A stretch of 62,492 nucleotides of DNA, taken from the NCBI RefSeq assembly GCF_014596515.1, contig NZ_MSJQ01000396.1:1-62492 (forward strand). Reading direction: 5' to 3'. The notes below the pieces were generated by a model. The model was not told the DNA's origin, ran no database searches, and saw nothing but the letters and a program-made list of their open reading frames with translations. Shown piece by piece: positions 17,218 to 25,601 of this stretch. The position numbers and the translations under genes were made by a program. Position 1 is the first letter of the stretch; each line of letters opens with the position of its first letter. This stretch comes from Streptomyces sp. CBMA156. Its GTDB lineage: Bacteria; Actinomycetota; Actinomycetes; Streptomycetales; Streptomycetaceae.

Positions 17218-18273
17218 ATGACCCAGTTGCTGGACCGCCCGCCCTCCGCACCCGAGGTGGTGCTGCATGATCCGACGCTTCGCGACGGCCACCACGCGGT
17301 GCGCCACCAACTGGACGCCGACCAGCTGCGCGCGTACGCCCGCGCGGCCGACCGAGCCGGCGTCCCCGTGGTCGAGGTCGGCCACGGGAACGGCTTGGGG
17401 GCCTCCTCTCTCCAGCTCGGCCGGGCCCGGCTCAGCGACGACGAGATGCTCACCGCGGTGCGCGAGGAGCTGCGGAACTCCCGCATGGCGGTGTTCATGG
17501 CGCCGGGCTGGGGCACGGGCAAGGATCTGCGCAACGCGGTGAAGCGCGGCGCCGACGTCGTGCGGATCGCCGCGCACTGCTCGCAGGCCGACGTCGCCGA
17601 GCGCCACCTCGGCCTCCTGGGCGACCTCGGGGTGGAGGCCCAGGCCGTGCTGCTGATGAGCCACATGGTCAGCCCCGAGATGCTCGCCGAGCAGTGCGCG
17701 CTGCTGGTCGCCTACGGCGCACACGCCGTGGGCATCATGGACTCCGCTGGCCACTACCTGCCCGCCGACGTGACCGCGCGGATCACCGCCATCGTGGACG
17801 CGGTCGGCGAGGTGCCGGTGATCTTCCACGGCCACAACAACCTGGGGATGGCGGTGGCCAATTCGGTGGCCGCCGTCGAAGCCGGGGCACGGGTCATCGA
17901 CGGGTGTGCCCGCGGGTTCGGCGCCGGGGCCGGCAACACCCAGCTGGAGGTGCTGGCCGCCGTGCTGGAACGCACGGGTCACCCGACCGGGATCGACCTG
18001 TCCGCCCTGCTGAACGCCGCCGACATCGCGCAGGCCCAGCTGATGCCAGCCCCGCCGACCATCGACTCGATCAGCGTGGTGAGCGGACTGGCCGGCGTTT
18101 TCAGCGGGTTCAGGCTGCCGGTCCTGGAAGCCTCGCAGGACGCGGGCGTTGACCCTGTCGAGGTGTTCTTCGAGCTCGGCCGACGCCAGGTGATCGCCGG
18201 TCAGGAGGACCAGATCCAGGCCGTCGTCCGCGACCTGCAGAAGGCTGCGCCCCGGACACGGGGCGGTGAGTAG
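17218..18273 (+). CDS. 4-hydroxy-2-oxovalerate aldolase (MhpE/DmpG-like)
   Basis: 351 aa from ATG 17218, chosen because GGTGAGG lies six bases upstream; GTG 17206, overlapping the previous stop, is the alternative. HMGL-like TIM barrel: HDPTLRDGHHAVRHQL near residue 17 (catalytic Arg, metal Asp), GADVVRIAAHCSQAD, HMVSPEMLAEQ, and VIFHGHNNLGMAVANS near 201 (metal His pair), with GCARGFGAGAGNTQLEVL. A C-terminal DmpG communication domain is present. It cleaves 4-hydroxy-2-oxovalerate to pyruvate and acetaldehyde, or runs in reverse. It is adjacent to its partner dehydrogenase. Confidence 0.92.
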   Translation: MTQLLDRPPSAPEVVLHDPTLRDGHHAVRHQLDADQLRAYARAADRAGVPVVEVGHGNGLGASSLQLGRARLSDDEMLTAVREELRNSRMAVFMAPGWGTGKDLRNAVKRGADVVRIAAHCSQADVAERHLGLLGDLGVEAQAVLLMSHMVSPEMLAEQCALLVAYGAHAVGIMDSAGHYLPADVTARITAIVDAVGEVPVIFHGHNNLGMAVANSVAAVEAGARVIDGCARGFGAGAGNTQLEVLAAVLERTGHPTGIDLSALLNAADIAQAQLMPAPPTIDSISVVSGLAGVFSGFRLPVLEASQDAGVDPVEVFFELGRRQVIAGQEDQIQAVVRDLQKAAPRTRGGE

Positions 18274-19124
18274 TGGTGAGCCCGACCACGCTGCCCGTCA
18301 GCGGGGCCTGGATGGTCACCCCGGCCGTGGCCACCGGCCGGTTCCACCGCGCCCGCACCTGCGGCGCCGCCATCACCCTCGTCGACCTTGAGGACTCCGT
18401 CGCCCTGCACGACAAGGACACCGCCCGCACGCTGGCCGCCGACTTCTTCACCACCGCCCCATCGGACGGCCCGCTGGCTGGGGTGCGGATGAACTCCCTG
18501 CTCACCCGGGACGGAATTCGGGACCTGCTCGCCATGGCCGACTACCCCAGCAGGCCCCCGCTCGTCCTGGTCCCCAAGGTCGAGTCCGCCCGCGACATCG
18601 AGATCGCCGCCACCGCCCTGGACCGCGACGGCTATACCCCGCAGATCTGGGCGCTGATCGAGACCCCGCGCGCCATCGAGGACGCGGCCTCGATCCTGCG
18701 CGCACCGCGACTGGCCGGCGCGCTGTTCGGCGCGGCGGACTACGCCCTGCTCACCGGCGGCGCCCGGACCTGGGAGGCGTTGCTGCACGCCCGCTCGGTC
18801 CTGGCCAACAGCGCCGCGGCCGCCGGCGTGGCGGTGGTCGACTCCCCGTTCTTCGAGCTGGACGACCTGGAGGGCCTTCGGCGCGAGGCCGAGCTGGCCA
18901 GGGCGCTCGGCTACGTCGGCAAGACGGCCGTCCACCCCCGCCAGGTGCCCGTCATCACCGAGGCGTTCAGGCCCAGCGAGGAGGAACTGGCCCACGCCCG
19001 GGCCATTGTCGCCGCCCGCCGGCGCAGCGGGGCCTCGATCACCTCGGTGGACGGCCAGATGGTCGGCGCGCCGTTCTATGCCGCCGCCGTGGCCCTCGCC
19101 GAGCGGGCCGACCAGCACCCGTGA
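18273..19124 (+). CDS. HpcH/HpaI-CitE family lyase
   Basis: 283 aa; GTG 18273 overlaps the aldolase stop by one base and a second GTG follows directly. The CitE-like barrel is recognised by ITLVDLEDSVA, VLVPKVESARDIE, IWALIETPRAIEDA and GALFGAADYALLTGG; YVGKTAVHPRQVPVITEAF is the usual C-terminal motif. Family members cleave or form CoA esters such as malyl-CoA, methylmalyl-CoA or citryl-CoA. With acetyl-CoA produced by the upstream enzymes, a condensation with a 2-oxoacid is conceivable, but the substrate is not determined by the sequence. Confidence 0.8.
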   Translation: MVSPTTLPVSGAWMVTPAVATGRFHRARTCGAAITLVDLEDSVALHDKDTARTLAADFFTTAPSDGPLAGVRMNSLLTRDGIRDLLAMADYPSRPPLVLVPKVESARDIEIAATALDRDGYTPQIWALIETPRAIEDAASILRAPRLAGALFGAADYALLTGGARTWEALLHARSVLANSAAAAGVAVVDSPFFELDDLEGLRREAELARALGYVGKTAVHPRQVPVITEAFRPSEEELAHARAIVAARRRSGASITSVDGQMVGAPFYAAAVALAERADQHP

Positions 19125-19158
19125 CCAGCAACCACACCGCATCCGAAGGAGTACATCT

Positions 19159-19692
19159 ATGACCACCATCACCGCCTTGCAGGGCCTGCGGCCCGTCGGG
19201 GAGAACACCGTGCGGGAGAATGTCGGTGTGGGGCTCGACGAGCTCACCGTCGGCCTGGTGATCGAGCACCGGCCCGGACGGACCGTCACCGCCACCGACC
19301 ACACCCTGATGCTCGCCCTGACCGGCAACCCCGCACCGGTCCACTCCGACACCCAGTTCTGCGCGGCGACCGGCCGCGAGAAGGTGCTGGTGTGCGGGAT
19401 TGTCACGCTCGGCCTCGTCATCGGCATGACGGTACGCGCCACCAGTGGGCTCACCTCAGCGAACCTCGCGCTGGACGACGTGCGCTTCGAGCACCCCGTC
19501 CACGAGGGGGACACCCTCTACGCCACGACCGAGGTACTGGAGGCCCGCCCGTCCACGAGCCGACCCCACGAGGGAGTCGTGACCTGCCGCGCCAACGGCT
19601 ACAACCAGGACAGCCAGCGGGTCCTCACCTTCACGCGGACCTTCCTCGTCCCCGCCGACGCCGCCACCGTCCGCAGTGCGACCAACTACTAG
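19159..19692 (+). CDS. MaoC-like hot-dog dehydratase
   Basis: 177 aa, ATG at 19159 with AAGGAG at 19146-19151. Single hot-dog domain with the MaoC hydratase features TATDHTLMLALTGNPAPVHSD (catalytic Asp/His region), LVCGIVTLGLVIGMTV, LDDVRFEHPVHEGDTLYATT. Relatives hydrate enoyl-CoA or mesaconyl-type CoA esters. Its place directly after a CitE-like lyase is the order seen for lyase/hydratase pairs that act on beta-hydroxyacyl-CoA compounds, so the two probably act consecutively. Confidence 0.8.
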   Translation: MTTITALQGLRPVGENTVRENVGVGLDELTVGLVIEHRPGRTVTATDHTLMLALTGNPAPVHSDTQFCAATGREKVLVCGIVTLGLVIGMTVRATSGLTSANLALDDVRFEHPVHEGDTLYATTEVLEARPSTSRPHEGVVTCRANGYNQDSQRVLTFTRTFLVPADAATVRSATNY

Positions 19693-19832
19693 AAGCCCGA
19701 ACGCACTTGGCACCGGAACCCCAGCGCGCCCGGCCCCGGGGCCGGGAGCTTGAGCGTCACCTCCCGGCCGCCAGCGCAGTTGGGCTCGTGAAGGCCCTGA
19801 CGCAACCGAAAAGGAGAGGAAGGAGTATCACT

Positions 19833-21014
19833 ATGGCCGCCTCGACCGTGTCGATCATGGAAGCCGACGACGAGCTGTGGAACGAGTACGACCTCCTTGC
19901 CACGCGCGCCTTCGGGCAGCCGGTTCAGGACGTGCGGCTCCTGGGCGCCCACGCGGACCGCCGCGTCGCCGTGCGCGACGGGCGGGTCATCGCCGGGGGC
20001 CTGGGCCTGCTGGTTCCACAGTACTTCGGAGGCCAGGCAGTGCCGGCAGCCAGCATGGGCTGCGGCTGCGTGGCGGTCGAAGAGCGCGGCGATCGGCTCG
20101 CCGACAAGCTCCTGACCGAGCGGCTCCGCGTACTCCAGGACCAGGGCGCGGTCCTGGCAACCCTGTGGACCGCGTCCAACGGCTACGCCCGCCGCATGGG
20201 CTGGGAGGCCCCCGCCCAGGTGTACTCCTACTCCCTGCCCACCGACGCCCTCACCCGCCTGCGCTTCGACGACCCGGGATTCGAGATCACCCAGGGCGCC
20301 GGCGAGCAGCTCCACCGACTGCAGGACGACCTGGCCCGACAGTGGAACGGGCCGTGGCAGCGCCCCGCGTGGTGGCAGGACTGGCAGCAACACCAGCACC
20401 CCGACGTGACCACCTACCGCTTCAACCCGCCCGGCGGCGAGGTGACCGGGTCGCTGTCGGTGGCCGTCGAGAACCACCCCAGCCAAGGCCGGCAGGTGAG
20501 CGTGTACGACATGTGGGCCGCCGACCACCGCACCGGTATCGCGATGCTGGCCTTCCTCGGCCGGTACAACAGCCGCGTGTCCACCGTCGCCTTCCAACGC
20601 ACCGCCCTGCCGCCCGCACCGCTGCTGGCGAACCTGCTCTACCGGGGCGGCGACCTGTCGGCGCGCTCCTGGCACCCGTGGATGCTGCGCATCCTGGACC
20701 TGCGCCGAGCCGTCGAACTACGCGGCTGGCCCGCCGACATCGACCTCGTGCTGCCGCTTTCGGTCGTCACCGACGACGCCACCGCCACCGAGCAGTACAC
20801 GCTGCGCATCCGCGCCGGCCACGGCGAACTGGCACCCGGCACCCGTGAAGGGCACCTCACACTGACCCGCAGACAGTTCACCCTCTGGTACGCCGGGGGC
20901 TACCGCAGCACCGCCGCAGCCACGCTGGCCGGCGTGAACGCGGACCCCGACACCGTGGCCCGGCTCCTCGCGGCCACGGCCGAGCGAGAACCCTGGCTGG
21001 CCGACTACTTCTGA
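19833..21014 (+). CDS. Eis-like GNAT N-acetyltransferase
   Basis: 393 aa, ATG at 19833 after AGGAAGGAG. Three-part Eis architecture: N-terminal GNAT (ASMGCGCVAVEERGDRLADK covers the acetyl-CoA loop), a second GNAT-like domain (VTGSLSVAVENHPSQGRQ, VYDMWAADHRTGIAMLAFLG), and an SCP-like C-terminal domain. It ends in LADYF, so the C-terminal residue is Phe; in mycobacterial Eis the terminal carboxylate is the catalytic base. Eis enzymes acetylate amines of aminoglycosides and peptides. Here it could be a tailoring or self-protection enzyme for an amine-containing product. Confidence 0.85.
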   Translation: MAASTVSIMEADDELWNEYDLLATRAFGQPVQDVRLLGAHADRRVAVRDGRVIAGGLGLLVPQYFGGQAVPAASMGCGCVAVEERGDRLADKLLTERLRVLQDQGAVLATLWTASNGYARRMGWEAPAQVYSYSLPTDALTRLRFDDPGFEITQGAGEQLHRLQDDLARQWNGPWQRPAWWQDWQQHQHPDVTTYRFNPPGGEVTGSLSVAVENHPSQGRQVSVYDMWAADHRTGIAMLAFLGRYNSRVSTVAFQRTALPPAPLLANLLYRGGDLSARSWHPWMLRILDLRRAVELRGWPADIDLVLPLSVVTDDATATEQYTLRIRAGHGELAPGTREGHLTLTRRQFTLWYAGGYRSTAAATLAGVNADPDTVARLLAATAEREPWLADYF

Positions 21015-21239
21015 CCCCGCCCGCCCCATCCCCGCGCAGACCGGCTGTCCCAGCCGACGAGAGCGGAAGGCGCCTCTCGGTAATCCGGCAGGTCCGGCGG
21101 TGCACCAGCACCCGCCACCGCTCCATCGTCCGCACCCCGCCCACCCGGCGGGTATCGTCGGTGCACCGCCGCTACCCGCCGCGCAGCGCCCCGGCCGCCG
21201 GGCCACCGCTGTACCCACGCGAATCGGAGAGCACCTCAC

Positions 21240-22139
21240 ATGACCCGGAACACCCCTATCCCCTCCGACCTGCGGCGGTGGGTCACCGAGAACCTGGCGG
21301 GCGGGGACCTGGCCGCCGCCGACGTGTCCTGGCCCAAAGCGAAGTCCCAGGTGTGGCGCGTGAGCGTCGGCGACCGGATCGCCTACGTGAAGATCAGCCC
21401 GAGCGCTCCGGGCTATCAGCGCGAGATCACCGGCTACCGGCACGCCGAGCACGCCCTGGACCCCGACGGCGCGCCCCGGCTCCTGGCCGCCGACCCCGGC
21501 CTGCAAGCCATCCTGAGCTCGCCCCAGCCCGGCCGCGTCGTACGCGACCTGCCCCTGGACCCCCGCGACGAGCAGCGGGTGTACGAGCTCGCCGGCCGCT
21601 CGCTCCGCCTCTGGCACGACGCGTCCGCCCCGGTCCCGGACCGGGACCGGGAGCGCGACGCCATCGGCGCGTCCATGGCGCAGCAGGCCGCAGAGGCCGC
21701 CGCGTGCCTGGACAGCGTCGGCGACCAGCTGGACGCCGCCCAGCGCGCGCTGGTGCGGTGCGTGGCCGACGAGCTGCCGCAACTGGCCCGCCAGGTGCCC
21801 GCGGTCTACCGGCACGGCGACTTCGCCACCCGCAACTGGCTGTGGGACGACTCGACCGGTGTCCTGGGGCTGATCGACTTCGAGATGGCCGCCCACGGGC
21901 TCGCCGTCGAGGAGTACACATGGCTGTACGCCGCGGTGTGGGTGAAGCGCTCCGACCTCAAGAAGGCGTTCTTCGACGGGTACGGCCGCCCGCTGACGGC
22001 CGAGGAGGACCGGCTGCTGCGCCTGCTGACCACCCGGCTCGGCGTCTCGTACCTGAACGGCGGCTTCATCAAGAACAACTCCGTCCTCATCGACCGGGGC
22101 CGGTTCGTCCTGGCCCGTATGGCCGACCAGGACCAGTAG
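21240..22139 (+). CDS. APH-family small-molecule kinase 1
   Basis: 299 aa, ATG at 21240. Aminoglycoside phosphotransferase / choline kinase fold: RIAYVKISPSAPGYQREI supplies the ATP Lys and Glu region, VYRHGDFATRNWLWD is the Brenner motif (His192, Asp194), and VLGLIDFEMAAHGLAVEEY has the metal-binding Asp. Such kinases phosphorylate hydroxyls of sugars, amino alcohols or antibiotics. It is one of three in this cluster and not close in sequence to the other two. Confidence 0.85.
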   Translation: MTRNTPIPSDLRRWVTENLAGGDLAAADVSWPKAKSQVWRVSVGDRIAYVKISPSAPGYQREITGYRHAEHALDPDGAPRLLAADPGLQAILSSPQPGRVVRDLPLDPRDEQRVYELAGRSLRLWHDASAPVPDRDRERDAIGASMAQQAAEAAACLDSVGDQLDAAQRALVRCVADELPQLARQVPAVYRHGDFATRNWLWDDSTGVLGLIDFEMAAHGLAVEEYTWLYAAVWVKRSDLKKAFFDGYGRPLTAEEDRLLRLLTTRLGVSYLNGGFIKNNSVLIDRGRFVLARMADQDQ

Positions 22140-22460
22140 CCGTCCGAGGGGCCGGCCCGGGCGACGAGTTCGCGCGGCTGTCCGGCCCCGTCCGGCCACT
22201 GAGCCAGGCCCATTTCACCGGCGACGCCCGCCCGCTGTCTCCCGAAGGAGACCGGCTGCGGCAGCTGCTCACCGTCCGCCGCAGCTCCTGATGCCCGCGT
22301 GACCATCCGGTCAACGACCTCGCCGGCCTGGTGGCGCGGCCCCACCTGGGCCTCGACCGGATAGCCACCCACCGGGCCGTAGTCCGATCGGTGCGCAGCT
22401 GGCTCCGCTCCCGCCCACCGTCCCCGGATTCCCGTAACAACCTGGATCAGGAGTTACCCC
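22140..22460. other. Intergenic stretch without a supported gene
   Basis: About 320 bases between two kinase genes. The frame of the first kinase is closed at 22139. A short protein-like run (DEFARLSGPVRPLSQAHFTG) occurs in another frame near 22165-22230 and could be a coding scar, but it has no start or continuation. The region ends with CAGGAG at 22448-22453, the ribosome binding site of the next gene. No strong hairpin seen. Confidence 0.4.
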
Positions 22461-23309
22461 ATGGCCTTGGCTCCCCACCCGTTAGGCCCCACCGCTCCCA
22501 CCGCCACCGTGTGGAGCGGTCTCCCGAAGCAGCTGCGCTCCGCCGTCGAAGCGGCCTGCGGTCCGGTGCTTACCGCCACCGAGGCGACGGCAGGCAGAAC
22601 CGCCTGGCGGCGCCTGTCCCTGGAGATCCCCGGAGGCCTGGTGTTCCTCAAGGCCACACCGTTGTCCCACCGCCACTGCCACACCCTGGACACCGAGGCC
22701 CGCGTCGCGGCCGCCGTCCGCACGCTCGCGCCCCGCCTGCTGTACCACGGTGCCGCCGCCGACTGGCGGTGGCTGGTCTTCGAACACGTGCAGGGCCGGG
22801 CCGCCGACCTGTCCCCGGGCGCGGCAGACCTCGGCGCCGTCGCCCGCGTGCTCCGGCACCTCGCGGTGCTGCCCGCCCCCGACGCCGCCCTGCTACGGGT
22901 CGAGGATCGCTGGGAGTACCTGGGAGCCGACCTGGACCTCGGCCTCCTGGCCGGGGACCGACTCGTCCACACCGACCTGAACGCCGGCAACATCCTCATC
23001 CGACCGGACGGCACCGCAGTCCTGGTGGACTGGGCGTGGCCCGGGCGCGGCGCCGGATGGCTGAGCGCCGCCTTCCTGCTCGCTCAGCTGATCGACGCCG
23101 GCACCAGCCCGGCCGACGCCGAGAACTGGGCCTGGCAGGTACTCCCCGACTGGGCCGCGGCCCCCACCGACGCGGTCGACACCTTCGTCACCGCGCTCAC
23201 CCGCCGCCGCGCCGCCCAGGCCGCCACCTGTAGCCCCGCCCGCCGTACGGAACGGGAAGGGCAACTGCGCACCGCCACGGCCTGGAACCGATTCCGCTCC
23301 CGCTCCTGA
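22461..23309 (+). CDS. APH-family small-molecule kinase 2
   Basis: 282 aa, ATG at 22461 with CAGGAG. Kinase core: GGLVFLKATPLSHRHCHTLD, RWLVFEHVQGRAADL (hinge), RLVHTDLNAGNILIRPDG (Brenner motif HTD, His170/Asp172) and AVLVDWAWPGRGAGW (metal Asp190). The H-T-D-x-N-x-x-N pattern is complete, so the kinase should be active. The substrate is unknown. Together with kinases 1 and 3 it points to several phosphorylated intermediates or resistance by phosphorylation. Confidence 0.83.
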   Translation: MALAPHPLGPTAPTATVWSGLPKQLRSAVEAACGPVLTATEATAGRTAWRRLSLEIPGGLVFLKATPLSHRHCHTLDTEARVAAAVRTLAPRLLYHGAAADWRWLVFEHVQGRAADLSPGAADLGAVARVLRHLAVLPAPDAALLRVEDRWEYLGADLDLGLLAGDRLVHTDLNAGNILIRPDGTAVLVDWAWPGRGAGWLSAAFLLAQLIDAGTSPADAENWAWQVLPDWAAAPTDAVDTFVTALTRRRAAQAATCSPARRTEREGQLRTATAWNRFRSRS

Positions 23310-23382
23310 CCCGCCCTCAGTCCTTCGACCGGCCGCCTGCCGCGCCCCGGTCCCACCCCGCCATGCCGTCGAACGGAGAGCC

Positions 23383-24435
23383 ATGCCCGACACCGCCCCC
23401 ACCGGTCCCGCCCGCGCTCCCGCGCCAGCCGCGCCGGCGGCCGTGCGGGTGGAGATCGCCGAACTCGAGGACCTGATGCTCCGGGCGTGCGCGGCCGCGG
23501 GCGTGCCCGACGGCGCGAGCCGCCAGGTGGTCCAGCACTTCCTCACCGGGGAGCTGCGCGGCAAGCCGTCCCATGGCATCGCCAAGTTCTGCTTCGAGGC
23601 CACCCTGTTCGCCGAACGCCAGGCCGAGCCGCTCATCGTGCGGGAGTACGGAGCCCTGGCCGTCGTCGACGCCCGGCGCGAGATCGGCCCGCTCGCCGCC
23701 CGCTACGCCGCAGACCTGGCCATCACCCGGGCCCGGGAGTTCGGCGTCGGAGCCGTGGGAACCATCAACGCCCAGCGCTACGGCATCCTCGCCGAGGTCG
23801 CCGAGCACGTCGCCGACGCCGGCATGGTCGCCATCGTCACGAACACCTCCCGGCCTGAGGCCACGCCGAGCGGCGGCCGCACTCCCGTACTCGGCGTGAA
23901 CCCGCTCGCCTACGCCGTCCCCACCCTCGACGGACCTGCATCCGCGGACATGTCCACCACGCTCGCGCCGATGGGCGTGCTCTGGGAAGCCCGCCGCGCC
24001 GCCGACGAGCTCCCCGACGGCTGCTTCACCGACGCCAACGGCGAACCGACCACCGACCCCCACCGGGCCCACGCGGCAGTGATCTTCGGCGAGCACCGCG
24101 GCTTCGCGCTCTCCCTACTGCTGCAGACCCTCACCGGGAGCCTGTTCGGCTTCCCGATGGGCACCGGCGTCGACTCCACCTGGACCACCGGCTACACGGT
24201 CATCGCCCTCGACCCCACCCTCGGCGGCCAGACAGACGGAGCCCCCGCAGCGAACACCCAGCTCCTGGCCGAGATCGCCCGAGGCCGCACCCGCGACGGC
24301 CATCCGCTGCGCCTGCCCGGCCGCAGCAGCCGCGAACGCGAGCAGGCGGCTCTGCGCGAAGGCGCCATCGCCCTGCCCGCCACCGTGCACCGCCGCCTGC
24401 TCGCCCGGGCCGCCGGCGACCTCACATCCGACTGA
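23383..24435 (+). CDS. Ldh2/MDH-family NAD(P)-dependent dehydrogenase
   Basis: 350 aa, ATG at 23383. Belongs to the malate/L-lactate dehydrogenase superfamily that lacks a Rossmann fold: LRGKPSHGIAKFCFEA carries the catalytic His, PSGGRTPVLGVNPLAYAVPT and CFTDANGEPTTDP are typical, and HRGFALSLLLQTLTGSLFG is the glycine-poor helix near the end. Members reduce 2-oxoacids or cyclic imino acids (lactate, ureidoglycolate, sulfolactate, piperideine-2-carboxylate). The alanine/proline-rich N-terminus (about 20 residues) is an extension. Confidence 0.82.
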   Translation: MPDTAPTGPARAPAPAAPAAVRVEIAELEDLMLRACAAAGVPDGASRQVVQHFLTGELRGKPSHGIAKFCFEATLFAERQAEPLIVREYGALAVVDARREIGPLAARYAADLAITRAREFGVGAVGTINAQRYGILAEVAEHVADAGMVAIVTNTSRPEATPSGGRTPVLGVNPLAYAVPTLDGPASADMSTTLAPMGVLWEARRAADELPDGCFTDANGEPTTDPHRAHAAVIFGEHRGFALSLLLQTLTGSLFGFPMGTGVDSTWTTGYTVIALDPTLGGQTDGAPAANTQLLAEIARGRTRDGHPLRLPGRSSREREQAALREGAIALPATVHRRLLARAAGDLTSD

Positions 24436-24458
24436 CCAGCGCGAAGAAGGGCACCCTC

Positions 24459-25601
24459 ATGCAGTTCCACTGGTTCCTGCCGACCGGCGCCGACGGCCGC
24501 ACCCTGACCACCGGGATGCGCGGCACCCACGGGCCCGGCCACGACACGGCCACCAGCAGAGTCCCGGGCTCCGACCGGCACCGCGCCCCCGACCTGCGCT
24601 ACCTCACCCAGATCGCGCAAGCCGCCGAACACCTGGGCTTCGACGCGATCCTCACCCCCGCCGGCACGTTCAACGAGGACCCGTGGATCACCTGCGCCGC
24701 CCTCGCCCAGACCACTGAGCGCCTCAAGTTCCTGGTTGCGCTGCGCCCTGACGCGATATCGCCGACGCTGGCCGCACAGATGGCCGCGACCTTCCAGGGC
24801 CAGTCCCGGGGCCGGCTGCTGCTGAACATCGTCACCGGCGGCGATCCGGCCGAGCAGGCCCGCTTCGGCGACCACCTCGGCAAGGCCGCCCGCTACGCGC
24901 GCACCGATGAGTGGCTGACCGTGCTGCGCGGCGCCTGGAGTCCCGAGCCGTTCGACCACTCCGGGGCGCACTACGACGTGCGCGGCGCCGCCGTCTTCTC
25001 CCCGCCCGACCCGATGCCGGGCGTGTACTTCGGCGGCTCCTCCGACGAGGCGCTGCCGGTCGCGGTCCGCCACGCCGACGTCCACCTCACCTGGGGCGAG
25101 CCGCCCGCCGACGTCGCAGCCAGGCTGGAGCGCATCCGCGAGCTGGCCGCCCATGCGGGGCGCAGCGTCCCGCGGTTCGGGATCCGGTTCCACACAGTGG
25201 CCCGCGACACCGCCGCCCAGGCGTGGGCCGCCGCCGAGCGCCTGCTGACTGGGATCGACCCCGAGCATGTGGCCCGGGTGCAGACCACGCTCGCCGGCAG
25301 CCAGTCCACCGGGCAGGCCCGCCAGAGCGGGCTGAGCACCGCCTACCGCCACAGCGCGCGGACCTCCGACCTGGAGGTGCACCCGAACGTGTGGGCCGGG
25401 GTGGGGCTGCTGCGCGGTGGCGCGGGCACCGCGCTGGTCGGCTCCCATCAGGAGGTCGCCGACCGGATCGCCGAATACGCGGCGCTGGGGATCGAGGAGT
25501 TCATCCTGTCCGGGATCCCGCACCTGGAGGAGGCCTACGAGGTCGGCGAGGGCGTCCTGCCGCTGCTCGGCGCCGACCGCGCGGTGGCGGTGGGCCGGTG
25601 A
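24459..25601 (+). CDS. LLM flavin monooxygenase, SsuD (alkanesulfonate monooxygenase) type
   Basis: 380 aa, ATG at 24459 with GAAGAAGG. The SsuD signature is strong: MQFHWFLPT at the start, LKFLVALRPDAISPTLAAQM, GRLLLNIVTGGDPAEQARFGD, PGVYFGGSSDEALPVA and VWAGVGLLRGGAGTALVGSH. SsuD uses FMNH2 and oxygen to cleave C-S bonds; sequence-similar enzymes in specialised metabolism catalyse other oxygenations. No SsuE flavin reductase or sulfonate transporter is nearby, which argues against a simple sulfonate-utilisation locus. GTGA overlap with the next gene. Confidence 0.85.
   Translation: MQFHWFLPTGADGRTLTTGMRGTHGPGHDTATSRVPGSDRHRAPDLRYLTQIAQAAEHLGFDAILTPAGTFNEDPWITCAALAQTTERLKFLVALRPDAISPTLAAQMAATFQGQSRGRLLLNIVTGGDPAEQARFGDHLGKAARYARTDEWLTVLRGAWSPEPFDHSGAHYDVRGAAVFSPPDPMPGVYFGGSSDEALPVAVRHADVHLTWGEPPADVAARLERIRELAAHAGRSVPRFGIRFHTVARDTAAQAWAAAERLLTGIDPEHVARVQTTLAGSQSTGQARQSGLSTAYRHSARTSDLEVHPNVWAGVGLLRGGAGTALVGSHQEVADRIAEYAALGIEEFILSGIPHLEEAYEVGEGVLPLLGADRAVAVGR

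Noticed and set aside
19006..19158. Upstream extension of the MaoC-like frame
   Set aside because: ATG 19159 has AAGGAG at the right distance; the extension overlaps the CitE-like gene and is unlike the family.
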